Positions 52,038 to 61,569 are shown, counted from the first letter of the stretch. The stretch is DNA of 64,000 bases from Rubricella sp038526735 (GCA_038526735.1 JBCBGM010000010.1:1-64000), one strand, 5' to 3'. Made by a program: numbers and translations. Notes: generated by a model not told the origin, from the sequence alone.

Positions 52038-53275
52038 AGCCGCCCACCGCGCGCGCCCTCGCCGCGCATCTAGTCTTTGACGTGCTGGCAAACGACCGGA
52101 TGCTCGGCCCCGAGCATCCCGCTCTCGAAGACGCAGAGCCGCAAATCCGCGCCCGCGCCCTCTCGCTCGCGCGCCGCACGCTCAAGCACCTCCCCAACCT
52201 GGACCTCTGCCTCAAACCCTACCTCCGCCGCGCGCCGCAACCGACCGTGCACGCGATCATGCGCATCGCGGTGACAGAGCTCCTGATCGAAGAAACCCCC
52301 GCCCACGCAGTCGTCTCAGAGGCTGTCTCCACCACCAGCCGCGTCGACGGCGGCAAAAGCGCCACCGGCCTCGTCAACGCCGTCCTGCGCAAAGTCGCTG
52401 ACGAGGGGCCCGCCCGCCTCGCGAGCCTGCCACCCCCGCGACTGCCCGGCTGGCTGCGCGGCCGCCTGCAAAACGCCTACGGCGACCCCGCCACCCGCGC
52501 GATGGAAGCGCTCTTCGCCCAAGACGCCCCCACTGACCTCACCCTCAAACCCGGCGCGACACCGCCCGAGGGCACAGCACTTCCCAACGGCAGCCTGCGC
52601 CTCCACGGCACCCCAATGATCTCCAAGCTCCCGGGCTACACGAACGGAGACTTCTGGGTCCAAGACGCCGCCGCCGCCTGCGCCGTGCAAACGCTCGGAG
52701 ACGTCAAAGGCAAACGCGTGCTCGACCTCTGCGCGGCCCCCGGCGGCAAAACCCTGCAACTCGCCGCCGCTGGCGCAAACGTCACCGCCCTCGACATCTC
52801 AGAGCAGCGCCTCACCCGCCTCAATGAGAACCTCCAGCGCACCGGCCTCGATGCCGAGACGATCTGCGCCGACGCCCTCACGTGGCAGCCCGACACGCCG
52901 TTTGACGCCATCGTCCTCGATGCCCCCTGTTCCGCCACCGGCACGCTGCGCCGCCACCCAGACCTACCCTACCTGCGCGACGGCAGCGCGATCCGCGACC
53001 TCGCCAAACTGCAAGCGAGCCTCCTCGCCCGCGCCGCCACCTGGCTCGCCCCCGGCGGGCAACTCCTCTACATCACCTGCTCGCTCCTCCCCGAAGAGGG
53101 CGAGGCGCATCTCGCAGACGCCCCCCTCCCACTCAAACCCATCGACCCAAGCCCCCTCGGCGGCGACAGCACCTGGCAAACCCCCGAAGGCGCCCTCCGC
53201 CTCCGCCCCGACTTCTGGGCCGAGCACGGCGGGATGGATGGCTTCTTTATCGCCCTGTTCCAGCGCCCCGCCTGA
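52034..53275 (+). CDS. rsmB: RsmB/NOP-family rRNA (cytosine-C5) methyltransferase
   Basis: The 413-residue protein has an N-terminal NusB-like RNA-binding domain (residues 1-140) and an AdoMet domain with LDLCAAPGGKTLQLAAAGAN, DAPCSATGTLRRHPDLP (first catalytic Cys) and YITCSLLPEEGEAH (second). It methylates a cytosine of 16S rRNA (C967 in E. coli). It is coupled to htpX and followed after 15 bases by the heparinase-like gene. Confidence 0.92.
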   Translation: MKPPTARALAAHLVFDVLANDRMLGPEHPALEDAEPQIRARALSLARRTLKHLPNLDLCLKPYLRRAPQPTVHAIMRIAVTELLIEETPAHAVVSEAVSTTSRVDGGKSATGLVNAVLRKVADEGPARLASLPPPRLPGWLRGRLQNAYGDPATRAMEALFAQDAPTDLTLKPGATPPEGTALPNGSLRLHGTPMISKLPGYTNGDFWVQDAAAACAVQTLGDVKGKRVLDLCAAPGGKTLQLAAAGANVTALDISEQRLTRLNENLQRTGLDAETICADALTWQPDTPFDAIVLDAPCSATGTLRRHPDLPYLRDGSAIRDLAKLQASLLARAATWLAPGGQLLYITCSLLPEEGEAHLADAPLPLKPIDPSPLGGDSTWQTPEGALRLRPDFWAEHGGMDGFFIALFQRPA

Positions 53276-53290
53276 CGTTACTCTGCCCCC

Positions 53291-54853
53291 ATGGCAGTTG
53301 CAGCATCCCCAGAGCGCCCCAGCGGCCTCCGCTTTTTGCGGCGCAAAGCCCTCCTCGGCCCACGCCTCATCGCGGAGCTTCCGCTCTTTGAGCTGGGCGA
53401 CGGCGCACGAGGCCGCGCCCTTGACGGCGAGCCAACGCTGCAAGACCTGCCAGACCTCCTCGCCCACGGCACGCCCCCCGCGCTCGACAAAATCCGCCAC
53501 TGCCTGAGCACCTTTGATGAGAAAAAACTCACCGCTGACCGCCCAGGCCGCGCCGGAGTGGCCCTGCGCAACGCGATGATCGCCCTGCCCCGCGTCTTTT
53601 CCACCCAAGACGCCACCGCGAGCCGCTGCGCCGATGAGGCCCTGAAAGCCGCCAAGACCATTCTCCGCAAACAAAGCGATGCCAGCGACCGCGTCGCCCA
53701 ACTCGACACCGCCCTCGGAGCACTCGCCGTGGGTGCCACGGTAGAGGGCGGCCGCCCCCTCCTCAAAAAAGCCATCGCTGCAATCGAGGCGCAGTGCCAA
53801 ACCCTGAGCAAAGACATCGGCCTCAGCCGCAGCGCCAGCGAAGAGATCGCCCTACGCAACGCCCACACCGTCACCGAGCTCTACCGCCGCCTCGTCTGGG
53901 CCAAAACCGTGCTCGACCAGCAGTCAGACGAGGCCCCCACCCTCGCAGAGTGCGTCGCGGCCCTCACCCCCATCCTTCGCGCGCTACAACTGGGTGGCGG
54001 AGAGCTGCCCCACGCCCATGGCGGCGGGCGCGGCACCCCCGGAGCGCTGGAACGCGCCCTCCAAGCCAGCGGCCAACGCAACGCCGAGCGCCCCAAACTC
54101 AGCCTCGGCTACGCCCGGATGCACGGCGGCCGCAGCATCGTGTTGATGGACTGTGAAAAGCCCCCCAAAGCCGCAACCGCCACCGCCAGCACCCTCGCGC
54201 TAGAGATGTCCTCGGGCCGCCGCCTCCTGATCGTCAACACGGGGCCCGACGTGGCCGACGCGCAGCATTCCCTCAACCACTCCACCCTCGTGGTTGGCAA
54301 CACCTCCTCATCGAGCTTTCAGACCTCCGGGCGCACGTCGATCCCCTCCAACCGGCCCAAAACCGTGGCCGTCGAACGCGCGATTGACCGCGCCGGTCTG
54401 TGGCTCTTGGCCAGCCACGACGGTTATTGCAGCAACTTCGGCGTGTTGCACGAGCGCCGCCTCTTCCTCGCACCCGACGGGCGCGACCTGCGGGGTGAAG
54501 ACACCGCCTCCGCCCAATCGACCCGAGACAAATCCACCCTGCACGCCCGCCAAGCCGCCCATGATGGCGCGCTGCCCGTGCAGGTGCACTTTCACCTCCA
54601 CCCCGATGTCGCTGTGACCGAGGATGGCGACGGATTTCTCCTGACCCTGCTCAGCGAAGAGCAATGGTCTTTTCGTCAGTCTGGCGGCACCGCCCGGCTC
54701 GCCGCATCGCAGTACAGCGCCCCGGATGGCCCCCGTGACAGTCTGCAAATTGTCATTGGCTTCGAAATGCGCGAGATGTCCGCCCGCGTGAACTGGGTGT
54801 TTCGTCGAGTTGATGGAATGTCTCGCGCCACGCGCGACTACGCTACGCCTTAA
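53291..54853 (+). CDS. Heparinase II/III-like family protein
   Basis: The 520-residue protein has a helical N-terminal toroid part (ALDKIRHCLSTFDEKKL, LRNAMIALPRVF) and a C-terminal beta domain with ASHDGYCSNFGVLHERRLFL and HFHLHPDVAVTEDGDGFLL. The layout matches Heparinase II/III-like proteins of alphaproteobacteria, often placed in this position between rsmB and purH. No signal peptide is visible, so a cytosolic or cell-envelope polysaccharide role is inference. Confidence 0.82.
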   Translation: MAVAASPERPSGLRFLRRKALLGPRLIAELPLFELGDGARGRALDGEPTLQDLPDLLAHGTPPALDKIRHCLSTFDEKKLTADRPGRAGVALRNAMIALPRVFSTQDATASRCADEALKAAKTILRKQSDASDRVAQLDTALGALAVGATVEGGRPLLKKAIAAIEAQCQTLSKDIGLSRSASEEIALRNAHTVTELYRRLVWAKTVLDQQSDEAPTLAECVAALTPILRALQLGGGELPHAHGGGRGTPGALERALQASGQRNAERPKLSLGYARMHGGRSIVLMDCEKPPKAATATASTLALEMSSGRRLLIVNTGPDVADAQHSLNHSTLVVGNTSSSSFQTSGRTSIPSNRPKTVAVERAIDRAGLWLLASHDGYCSNFGVLHERRLFLAPDGRDLRGEDTASAQSTRDKSTLHARQAAHDGALPVQVHFHLHPDVAVTEDGDGFLLTLLSEEQWSFRQSGGTARLAASQYSAPDGPRDSLQIVIGFEMREMSARVNWVFRRVDGMSRATRDYATP

Positions 54854-54870
54854 TTCCAAAAGGACGCCCT

Positions 54871-56460
54871 ATGACCGACCAGACCGTGCCCCTGACGCGC
54901 GCGCTTCTCTCCGTTTCCGACAAAACGGGCCTCGTCCCCCTCGCCCAGGCGCTCGCCGCCCGCGGGGTTGAGCTGGTGTCCACCGGCGGCACCGCCCGCA
55001 CCCTGCGCGAGGCGGGGCTAGAGGTGCTCGACGTCGCAGACCTCACCGGCTTTCCGGAGATGATGGACGGTCGCGTCAAAACCCTGCACCCAGCGGTGCA
55101 CGGCGGATTGCTCGCCCTCCGCGATAACCCCGCGCATCTAGAGGCGATGGACGCCAACAATATCGGCCAAATCGACCTCTTGGTGGTCAATCTCTACCCC
55201 TTCGAGGCCACGGTCGCTGCGGGCGCTGACTACGCTACATGTGTTGAAAACATCGACATCGGCGGCCCCGCGATGCTGCGCGCCGCCGCCAAGAACCACG
55301 CCTTTGTCACCGTCATCACCGATGTCGAAGACTACGACGCGCTGCTCACCGAGCTCGACAAAGAACAGGGCATCTCGCTGCCGTTCCGCCGCCGCATGGC
55401 CCAGCGCGCCTATGCCCGCACCGCCGCTTATGACGCCGCCGTCTCGACGTGGATGGCCGACGCAATCTCCAACCGCGCGCCGCGCCGCCGCGCCATCGCA
55501 GGCCGGCTCGTGCAAGAGATGCGCTACGGCGAAAACCCCCACCAGAGTGCTGCGTTTTACGCCGACGGCAGCGACCGCCCCGGCGTTTCTACTGCGGTGC
55601 AACACCAGGGCAAAGCGCTCAGCTACAACAACATCAATGATACCGACGCCGCCTTTGAGCTCGTCTCGGAGTTTGACCCCTCCGACGGTCCCGCCGTCGC
55701 CATTATCAAGCACGCCAACCCCTGCGGCGTCGCGCGCGGAGAGACCTTCACCCAGGCCTACACCCGCGCCTTTCAGTGTGATCAGACCTCAGCCTTCGGC
55801 GGCATCATCGCCCTGAACGGAGAGCTTGACGGAGAGACCGCCGAGGCGATCTCCGGCATCTTCACCGAGGTCGTCATCGCCCCTTCCGCCACCGACGAGG
55901 CCAAACAGGTTTTTGCCGCGAAAAAGAACCTCCGCCTCCTGACCACCGGCGCTTTGCCTGACCCAAGAACGGGTGGGCGCGTCTGGCGACAGGTCTCTGG
56001 CGGGTATCTCGTGCAGGACAAAGACACCGGCCAGATTACCGCCGACGACATCAAGATCGTGACCAAACGCGCCCCCACCGAGGCCGAGATCAAAGACCTC
56101 CTCTTTGCCTGGAAAGTCGCCAAACACGTCAAATCCAACGCCATCGTCTACGCCAAAGACGGGGCAACGGTTGGGGTGGGCGCGGGCCAGATGAGCCGGG
56201 TTGATTCCACCCGCATCGCCGCCCGCAAAGCACAAGACATGGCCGAGGCGCTGGGCCTGCCCGCCCCCCTGACGCAAGGCTCCGTCGTCGCTTCGGATGC
56301 ATTTTTTCCGTTTGCAGACGGGCTGTTAGCGGCGGCAGAGGCCGGGGCAACCGCGCTCATTCAACCCGGCGGCTCCATGCGCGACGAGGAGGTCATCGCC
56401 GCTGCCGATGAAGCAGGTCTCGCCATGGTGTTCACCGGGATGCGCCACTTCCGGCACTAA
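54871..56460 (+). CDS. purH: Bifunctional AICAR transformylase / IMP cyclohydrolase
   Basis: The 529-residue protein does the last two steps of purine synthesis. The N-terminal MGS-type domain has LLSVSDKTGLVPLAQALAAR, ELVSTGGTARTLREAG and MMDGRVKTLHPAVHGGLL. The C-terminal transformylase has MRYGENPHQSAAFYAD, KHANPCGVARGETFTQAY and SDAFFPFADGLLAAAEAG. AAAAGGA precedes the start. It probably belongs to the htpX-rsmB-heparinase unit. Confidence 0.97.
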   Translation: MTDQTVPLTRALLSVSDKTGLVPLAQALAARGVELVSTGGTARTLREAGLEVLDVADLTGFPEMMDGRVKTLHPAVHGGLLALRDNPAHLEAMDANNIGQIDLLVVNLYPFEATVAAGADYATCVENIDIGGPAMLRAAAKNHAFVTVITDVEDYDALLTELDKEQGISLPFRRRMAQRAYARTAAYDAAVSTWMADAISNRAPRRRAIAGRLVQEMRYGENPHQSAAFYADGSDRPGVSTAVQHQGKALSYNNINDTDAAFELVSEFDPSDGPAVAIIKHANPCGVARGETFTQAYTRAFQCDQTSAFGGIIALNGELDGETAEAISGIFTEVVIAPSATDEAKQVFAAKKNLRLLTTGALPDPRTGGRVWRQVSGGYLVQDKDTGQITADDIKIVTKRAPTEAEIKDLLFAWKVAKHVKSNAIVYAKDGATVGVGAGQMSRVDSTRIAARKAQDMAEALGLPAPLTQGSVVASDAFFPFADGLLAAAEAGATALIQPGGSMRDEEVIAAADEAGLAMVFTGMRHFRH

Positions 56461-56472
56461 CCGCACAAAGGC

Positions 56473-56811
56473 TCAGGCCACGTCCAGCGTGGCCGGGCTT
56501 TCCCACAGTTCAATCGGGTTGCCATCCGGGTCATGCAGGCGCGCGCAGCGCCCTGTCGCGCATTCGCCCGTGAAAATCTCCACCGGCACCCCCTCAGACT
56601 TCAGCCCAAGGATCACCGCATCAAAATCGACCACCCCAAAGGTCACGACAAAGTTGCGGTTGCGCGGAGGTTGCTCGCCCGGAGCCAGTCCAAAGGCCCG
56701 CACGACGGGCCCTGAGTTGTCTAGTTTGAGCGTGCTCTCATACCATTGGTTGAGGCGCTCGGGGTTCGCTGAGCGGATGAAGAGTCCGCCGATATTCGAG
56801 ACAATTCCCAT
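56473..56811 (-). CDS. VOC/glyoxalase-fold protein
   Basis: The 112-residue protein has the vicinal-oxygen-chelate pattern: GGLFIRSANPERLNQWYEST, NFVVTFGVVDFDAV and ARLHDPDGNPIELWES. It is a single VOC unit, so it probably dimerises. The metal ligands and substrate are not clear. It is convergent with purH. Confidence 0.8.
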   Translation of the reverse strand: MGIVSNIGGLFIRSANPERLNQWYESTLKLDNSGPVVRAFGLAPGEQPPRNRNFVVTFGVVDFDAVILGLKSEGVPVEIFTGECATGRCARLHDPDGNPIELWESPATLDVA

Positions 56812-56910
56812 AGTGGAACTGTTCTATGTCAACTCGCGGAACATTTCCCGATATTTTGCGTTCTGCACCGCAACTGTGACAACATTGCACAGTTGTAATA
56901 TGAGACGAAA

Positions 56911-56926
56911 GTGACGTTCGCGTCAC
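56911..56926. promoter_or_regulatory. Perfect palindrome upstream of the VOC gene
   Basis: GTGACG-TTCG-CGTCAC is a 6-bp perfect inverted repeat with a 4-base centre, about 100 bases upstream of the VOC start and 67 bases after the tlyA stop. It could be a regulator operator or a stable UUCG RNA hairpin. No T-tract supports termination. Nothing else is recognised in 56812-56993. Confidence 0.35.
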
Positions 56927-56993
56927 AATTTATTCAAGGTTAACAATGCCTTAAATTTAAATCTGCGAGTCAGATTTAACATCCGACATCACG

Positions 56994-57716
56994 TCATTTT
57001 TTGTGCGTCGCAGCGATCAAGAACTCCACATTGCCGTCAGACCCGAGAATCGGGCTCGGGATAATCCCCAAAACACAGGCCCCCGCCCCTTCCAGATACG
57101 CCGCCACATCCGCACAGGCCTGCTCCTGCAACGCCTCATCCGTGACGATCCCATTTTTGCCCACACCCGCGCGCCCCACCTCAAACTGAGGCTTCACCAA
57201 GAGCACCATCCAGCCGCCGAGCCTGAGCCGCGCCAGCGGCCCCTCCAGCGCCTTGCGCAGACTGATGAAGCTGAGGTCCGACACCAGACAATCGACCTCG
57301 GGCACATCCACGGGCAGCGCTTTCGCGTTCACCCCCTCCAGATTCACCACCTCCGCCCGGTCGCGCACGCTGGGGTGAAGCTGCCCATGCCCCACATCCA
57401 CCGCAAACACCCGCCGCGCCCCGCGCGCCAGCAACACCTCCGTAAACCCACCGGTGGAGGCCCCCAGATCCAGTGCCACCAACCCCGCTGGCGACAGCCC
57501 GAAGTGATCGAGCCCCGCCACCAGCTTCAGCGCCGCGCGGCTCACCCAGGGGATCGGGTTGTGCAGCAGCGCAACCTCCCCCGGTGCCACCATCTGAGAG
57601 GCTTTGCGCACCACGCGCCCGCCAACCGTCACCACGCCCTCATCGATCAGCAACTGCGCCCGCGCCCGGCTCTCCGCCAGCCCGGCCGCCACCATCGCCT
57701 TGTCCAACCGCATCAT
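56994..57716 (-). CDS. TlyA-family rRNA 2'-O-methyltransferase
   Basis: The 240-residue protein starts at MMRLDKAM (ATG at 57716 or 57713). It has an N-terminal S4 domain (RARAQLLIDEGVVTVGGRVV) and an FtsJ domain with ALDLGASTGGFTEVLLARGA, RRVFAVDVGHGQL and LVKPQFEVG. TlyA methylates 16S/23S rRNA cytidines and affects capreomycin sensitivity. A longer reading to 57746 is less likely. Confidence 0.92.
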   Translation of the reverse strand: MMRLDKAMVAAGLAESRARAQLLIDEGVVTVGGRVVRKASQMVAPGEVALLHNPIPWVSRAALKLVAGLDHFGLSPAGLVALDLGASTGGFTEVLLARGARRVFAVDVGHGQLHPSVRDRAEVVNLEGVNAKALPVDVPEVDCLVSDLSFISLRKALEGPLARLRLGGWMVLLVKPQFEVGRAGVGKNGIVTDEALQEQACADVAAYLEGAGACVLGIIPSPILGSDGNVEFLIAATHKK

Positions 57717-57855
57717 CCGGGGTGCACCCTCGCTAATTCCCCACATCCGATCTCACTGCCCCGCGCCAACATCAAGCCTGCCGCCGATTGACTCTCCAAC
57801 CGCGACCGCTCAAAAACCGCAAAAAGGTCGCAACAACTGACCTATTGGGGACGAT

Positions 57856-58461
57856 ATGGACTTCCAAACCTGGCTCGCCATCCTGGCCATTGCCGCCGCC
57901 GCCGCAGGCACACCGGGGCCAAACAATGCGCTCCTCGCCAGCTCAGGCGCGCGCTTTGGCTTTTGGCCAACCCTGCCGCACGCCCTCGGCGTGGCCTTGG
58001 GCTTTCCGGTCATGGTGTTTCTGTGCGCGCTTGGCCTCGGAGAGCTTTTCCGCGCCGTCCCCCTGATCGGCGAAGTCCTCCGTTGGGTTGGCGCAGCCCT
58101 CCTCTTTTGGCTCGCGTGGAAGACCTTCAACGCCCCCGCCCCTGGCACCCAAACCACCGACAAACCCTGGAGCTTTTTGCAAGCCGCCGCCTTTCAATGG
58201 GTCAACCCAAAGGCGTGGATTATGGCGATCTCGGTGATCACCCAATTCGTCACCGGCCAAAACCTGATCCTAGAGGCGCTCGCCTGCGCCTCCGCCTTCA
58301 CCGCCGCCGGAATGGTCACCGCCCACAGCTGGGCCGCCTTCGGTGCAGCCCTGCGCCGCTTCCTCTCCACGCCCCTGCGCTTGCGCCTCTTCAATGCCGT
58401 CATGGCAGCCCTCATCGTCACCACCGTCATCGCCCTCATGGCAGAGGACCTTTCGGTGTGA
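57856..58461 (+). CDS. LysE-family amino-acid exporter, first of a pair
   Basis: The 201-residue membrane protein has about six spans and the family motif TPGPNNALLASSGARFGF near the N-terminus, then FQWVNPKAWIMAIS. It would export an amino acid or analogue. It is followed with a 4-base GTGA overlap by a second LysE protein with the same layout, which suggests a heteromeric or duplicated exporter. Confidence 0.88.
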   Translation: MDFQTWLAILAIAAAAAGTPGPNNALLASSGARFGFWPTLPHALGVALGFPVMVFLCALGLGELFRAVPLIGEVLRWVGAALLFWLAWKTFNAPAPGTQTTDKPWSFLQAAAFQWVNPKAWIMAISVITQFVTGQNLILEALACASAFTAAGMVTAHSWAAFGAALRRFLSTPLRLRLFNAVMAALIVTTVIALMAEDLSV

Positions 58462-59042
58462 CCCTGCCCCTCGCGCTCATGCAGTTCGTCTTTGCCGGGC
58501 TCTTCAGCCCCGGCCCCAACGTGATTTTGCTGACCACCTCCGGCGCGCGCTTTGGCTTTCGTCAGACCCTGCCCCATGTGCTCGGCGTCACCTTGGGCGT
58601 GGGCATCACCGCAGGGCTCACCGGCCTCGGCCTCGGCGCGCTCCTCTTGGCCCTGCCGCAACTCACCCTCGCCCTCAAACTGATCGCCGCCGGGTGGATC
58701 CTCACCCTCGCCGTGCAGCTCTTCCGCAGCACCCGCACGACCGAGACCACCACCCAAGACCGCCCCTTCACCTTTCTGGAGGCCCTGCTCTTCCAATGGG
58801 TCAACCCCAAGGTCTGGGCCGTCGCCTTCGCCGCCTCCGCCTTTGTCTCAGAGCAAGGCCCCCTCAGCGCAGGTCTCACCCTCGCGCTCACCTTCTCCGG
58901 CATCAACCTCGGCGTCTGCCTGTTCTGGAGCAGCGCCGGGCACCTCCTGCGCAAACTCCTCAGCAATGAGCGGATTTGGCGCGGTTTCATGACCTTGATG
59001 TCACTTCTGATGGCAAGTTCCGCCGCTTTGATCTTTCTGTGA
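58458..59042 (+). CDS. LysE-family amino-acid exporter, second of a pair (GTG start)
   Basis: The 194-residue protein starts at the GTG at 58458, inside the stop of the first exporter. FSPGPNVILLTTSGARFGFR and LFQWVNPKVWAVAFA mark the family. The shared GARFGF and QWVNPK motifs indicate a tandem duplication. A much longer reading from 57963 is an out-of-frame shadow of the first gene. Confidence 0.87.
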   Translation: MTLPLALMQFVFAGLFSPGPNVILLTTSGARFGFRQTLPHVLGVTLGVGITAGLTGLGLGALLLALPQLTLALKLIAAGWILTLAVQLFRSTRTTETTTQDRPFTFLEALLFQWVNPKVWAVAFAASAFVSEQGPLSAGLTLALTFSGINLGVCLFWSSAGHLLRKLLSNERIWRGFMTLMSLLMASSAALIFL

Positions 59043-59087
59043 GCGCTGCCACTTGCACAGCCCTCGCGGCTGGTCCATCCGTGCCCC

Positions 59088-59579
59088 ATGTCACCGCTCA
59101 AACTCACATGGATCGTCGCGATCTTCGCGCTTGCGCTCGACCAGGCCACCAAGGTCGGTGTGGTCTGGGGTCTCGACCTGATCACCGTGCGGTATATTGA
59201 GGTCATCCCCCCCTATCTCGTCTTCGTCATGGGCTGGAACACCGGCATCAACTTCGGCCTGTTCGGCGGGTCCGGAGAGTTTGGCCGCTGGTTCTTGGTT
59301 GTCATCGCTGTGGGCGTGTCGGTGCTGCTGTCAAACTGGGTGCGCAAAGCCACCGGATGGCTCTCCCCCACCGCCTTCGGGCTGATCATCGGAGGGGCCC
59401 TTGGCAACGCCCTTGATCGCGTGATGTACGGCGCAGTAGCAGACTTTTTGAATATGAGCTGCTGCGGCTTTCAAAACCCCTACACCTTCAACGTCGCGGA
59501 TATTTTTATTTTCGCCGGCGTCTTTGCGGTAATCATTCAGTCCTTCGCAGAGGAATGGGAGGCGAAGAAGTCTCAATGA
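59088..59579 (+). CDS. lspA: Lipoprotein signal peptidase (signal peptidase II)
   Basis: The 163-residue membrane aspartyl protease has four spans. DQATKVGVVWGL opens the family pattern; GWNTGINFGLFGG, GGALGNALDRVMYGAVADFL (first catalytic Asp) and TFNVADIFIFAGV (second) follow. It cleaves signal peptides of prolipoproteins, and the next gene encodes a lipoprotein. Its stop overlaps that start (ATGA). Confidence 0.94.
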   Translation: MSPLKLTWIVAIFALALDQATKVGVVWGLDLITVRYIEVIPPYLVFVMGWNTGINFGLFGGSGEFGRWFLVVIAVGVSVLLSNWVRKATGWLSPTAFGLIIGGALGNALDRVMYGAVADFLNMSCCGFQNPYTFNVADIFIFAGVFAVIIQSFAEEWEAKKSQ

Positions 59580-60112
59580 CCCAGCGCATCATCCTGCTCG
59601 CTTGCACACTCATGGCGCTCACCGCCTGCGACCGCCGCCCGTTTGACCCATCGGGCGTGCCCCCCGGCATCCCCGACCGCTCGCCCATTGCCGATGCGGG
59701 CCCCGATGAGTTTCTGATCATCGAGAATGAGCCGCTCGACCGGCCTACCACCCTCGATGGCCCGCTGCCTGCGCCCAACGCCAACGCCTCCAGCCGCGTC
59801 ACGCCCGACCCGGAGCGCAACATCGCGCTCCTCCTGTCAGGCCGCGCACCCAATCCGGCCACCGGCAACGGCGCATCCCTGCTCACAGCCATTGGCGCAG
59901 AGCGCACGCCCCCCGGTATTCGAGATGTCATAGAACAAGAATACCAGACCGAAATGACCCTCGACGGCGGCCTCATTACCACCCTCATCGGTGGCCCGCT
60001 CTTCAACCCCTACGCCGGGGATCGCCTTGATGCGCAGGCCGAAAGTGAGCGTCTGCAGGCCCTTTATCCAAACGCCGAAGTCACCACAAACCCGGCGGAG
60101 ACCGGCGAATGA
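59576..60112 (+). CDS. DUF3035-type lipoprotein
   Basis: The 178-residue protein starts at the ATG at 59576 overlapping the lspA stop. The lipobox LTAC is at residues 15-18, so the mature protein begins at Cys18 and is a substrate for LspA. The body (DRRPFDPSGVPPGIPDRSPI, ADAGPDEFLIIENEPL) is typical of DUF3035, found mainly in alphaproteobacteria beside lspA. The function is unknown. Confidence 0.82.
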   Translation: MTQRIILLACTLMALTACDRRPFDPSGVPPGIPDRSPIADAGPDEFLIIENEPLDRPTTLDGPLPAPNANASSRVTPDPERNIALLLSGRAPNPATGNGASLLTAIGAERTPPGIRDVIEQEYQTEMTLDGGLITTLIGGPLFNPYAGDRLDAQAESERLQALYPNAEVTTNPAETGE

Positions 60113-60228
60113 GCAAATTTCCCAAACCCGCGCCTAATCCAAAGGTGATCGACATTTTGCGGTCCGCAGGGTTGGGTGAAGACCTCTCAATTCGCAACGA
60201 AAAACAATACACGCGAGACATTTTATGA
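60109..60228 (+). CDS. 39-residue ORF joined by ATGA overlaps to DUF3035 and glmM
   Basis: ATG at 60109 overlaps the lipoprotein stop, and its own TGA (60226-60228) overlaps the glmM ATG. It reads MSKFPKPAPNPKVIDILRSA then GLGEDLSIRNEKQYTRDIL. It has no membrane segment or signal. Perfect ATGA junctions on both sides suggest a translated, coupled ORF, either a real micro-protein, a coupling device for glmM or the remnant of a larger deleted gene. No family is recognised. Confidence 0.55.
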   Translation: MSKFPKPAPNPKVIDILRSAGLGEDLSIRNEKQYTRDIL

Positions 60229-61568
60229 GCATTTTCGGGACAGACGGCGTACGCGGGCGCGCCAATGTGGGCGCCATGACCGCAGAAAACGCCCTGCGCA
60301 TCGGCATGGCAGCAGGCACGGTTCTGGGCGGCACCGGCGGCGGTGAGCGCCGCGTCGTCGTTGGCAAAGACACGCGCCTCTCTGGCTACATGCTCGAAAC
60401 CGCCCTCACTGCAGGCTTTGCCGCGGTGGGCGTTAACTCTCTGATGCTCGGCCCCGTGCCCACCCCCGCCGTGGGGATGCTCACCCGCTCCATGCGTGCC
60501 GACATTGGCGTGATGATCTCCGCCTCGCACAACCCGGCTGAGGACAACGGCATCAAGATCTTCGGCCCCGACGGCTACAAGCTCTCTGATGAGCTGGAGG
60601 ATGAGATCTCCCGCCTTGTCGTCAGTGGCGATATCCCCCTCGCCGACGCGCCGCAGATCGGCCGCTCGTCGCGGCTTGATGATGGCCGCGCGCGCTACGT
60701 TGAGTTCGTCAAAACCTCGCTGTCGCGCCGCGTCCGTTTCAACGGCCTCAAGATCGTGATTGATGCGGCCAACGGGGCTGCCTACCGCGTTGCACCCCAA
60801 GTGCTGTGGGAGATGGGGGCAGAGATTATCCCCCTTGGCGTGAACCCCAACGGCTTCAACATCAACAAGGGCTGCGGCTCCACCTGCCCAGAGGCTGCCG
60901 CTCAAGCCGTCATCGAGCACAAAGCCGACATCGGCATCACCCTCGACGGAGACGCCGACCGCCTGATCGTTATCGACAATAAAGGCCGCGTCATCGACGG
61001 CGACCAGATCATGGCCCTCATCGCCACCCGCGCCCGCGCCGAAGGGCGCCTTGCGGGCGACACGCTGGTCGCCACCGTCATGTCTAACCTCGGGCTTGAG
61101 CGGCACCTGCAAGACCAGGGTATGGGCCTTTTGCGCACCCCCGTCGGCGACCGCCATGTCGTGCGCGCTATGCGGGCAGGCGGCTATTCTGTGGGCGGCG
61201 AGCAGTCAGGCCATATCGTCCTGCACGATCACGTCACCACCGGCGACGGCCTGATCGCCGCCCTGCAAGTGGTGGCCGCACTCGTCGAGTCTGGCCGCAC
61301 CGCCTCTGAGCTGTTGTGGCAGTTTGAGCCTGTGCCCCAGCGCCTCGTGAATGTGCGCTACGGCAGCGCCCAAAACCCGCTTGAGGCCGACGCGGTCAAA
61401 CTCGCCATCGAAGAGGGCCGCGCCCAGTTCGGCAACTCCGGCCGCCTCCTGATCCGCAAATCCGGCACAGAGCCGCTGATCCGCGTGATGGGCGAGTGTG
61501 AAGATGAGCGGCTGATGGACGTTGTCCTGAAAGACATCGTCGCCGCCGTCGAAACTGCCGCCGCCTAA
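60225..61568 (+). CDS. glmM: Phosphoglucosamine mutase
   Basis: The 447-residue protein begins MSIFGTDGVRGRANVGAMTA. It converts glucosamine-6-phosphate to glucosamine-1-phosphate for peptidoglycan and LPS. The phosphoserine site is MISASHNPAEDNGIKIFGPD, the metal loop TLDGDADRLIVID and the phosphate-binding end RKSGTEPLIRVMGE. It overlaps the 39-codon ORF by 4 bases. Confidence 0.96.
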   Translation: MSIFGTDGVRGRANVGAMTAENALRIGMAAGTVLGGTGGGERRVVVGKDTRLSGYMLETALTAGFAAVGVNSLMLGPVPTPAVGMLTRSMRADIGVMISASHNPAEDNGIKIFGPDGYKLSDELEDEISRLVVSGDIPLADAPQIGRSSRLDDGRARYVEFVKTSLSRRVRFNGLKIVIDAANGAAYRVAPQVLWEMGAEIIPLGVNPNGFNINKGCGSTCPEAAAQAVIEHKADIGITLDGDADRLIVIDNKGRVIDGDQIMALIATRARAEGRLAGDTLVATVMSNLGLERHLQDQGMGLLRTPVGDRHVVRAMRAGGYSVGGEQSGHIVLHDHVTTGDGLIAALQVVAALVESGRTASELLWQFEPVPQRLVNVRYGSAQNPLEADAVKLAIEEGRAQFGNSGRLLIRKSGTEPLIRVMGECEDERLMDVVLKDIVAAVETAAA

Positions 61569-61569
61569 G

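Noticed and set aside
57963..59042. Single 359-codon ORF across both LysE genes
   Set aside because: Its first half is an out-of-frame reading of the first LysE gene (Arg/Pro-rich). The true second gene starts at the GTG at 58458.
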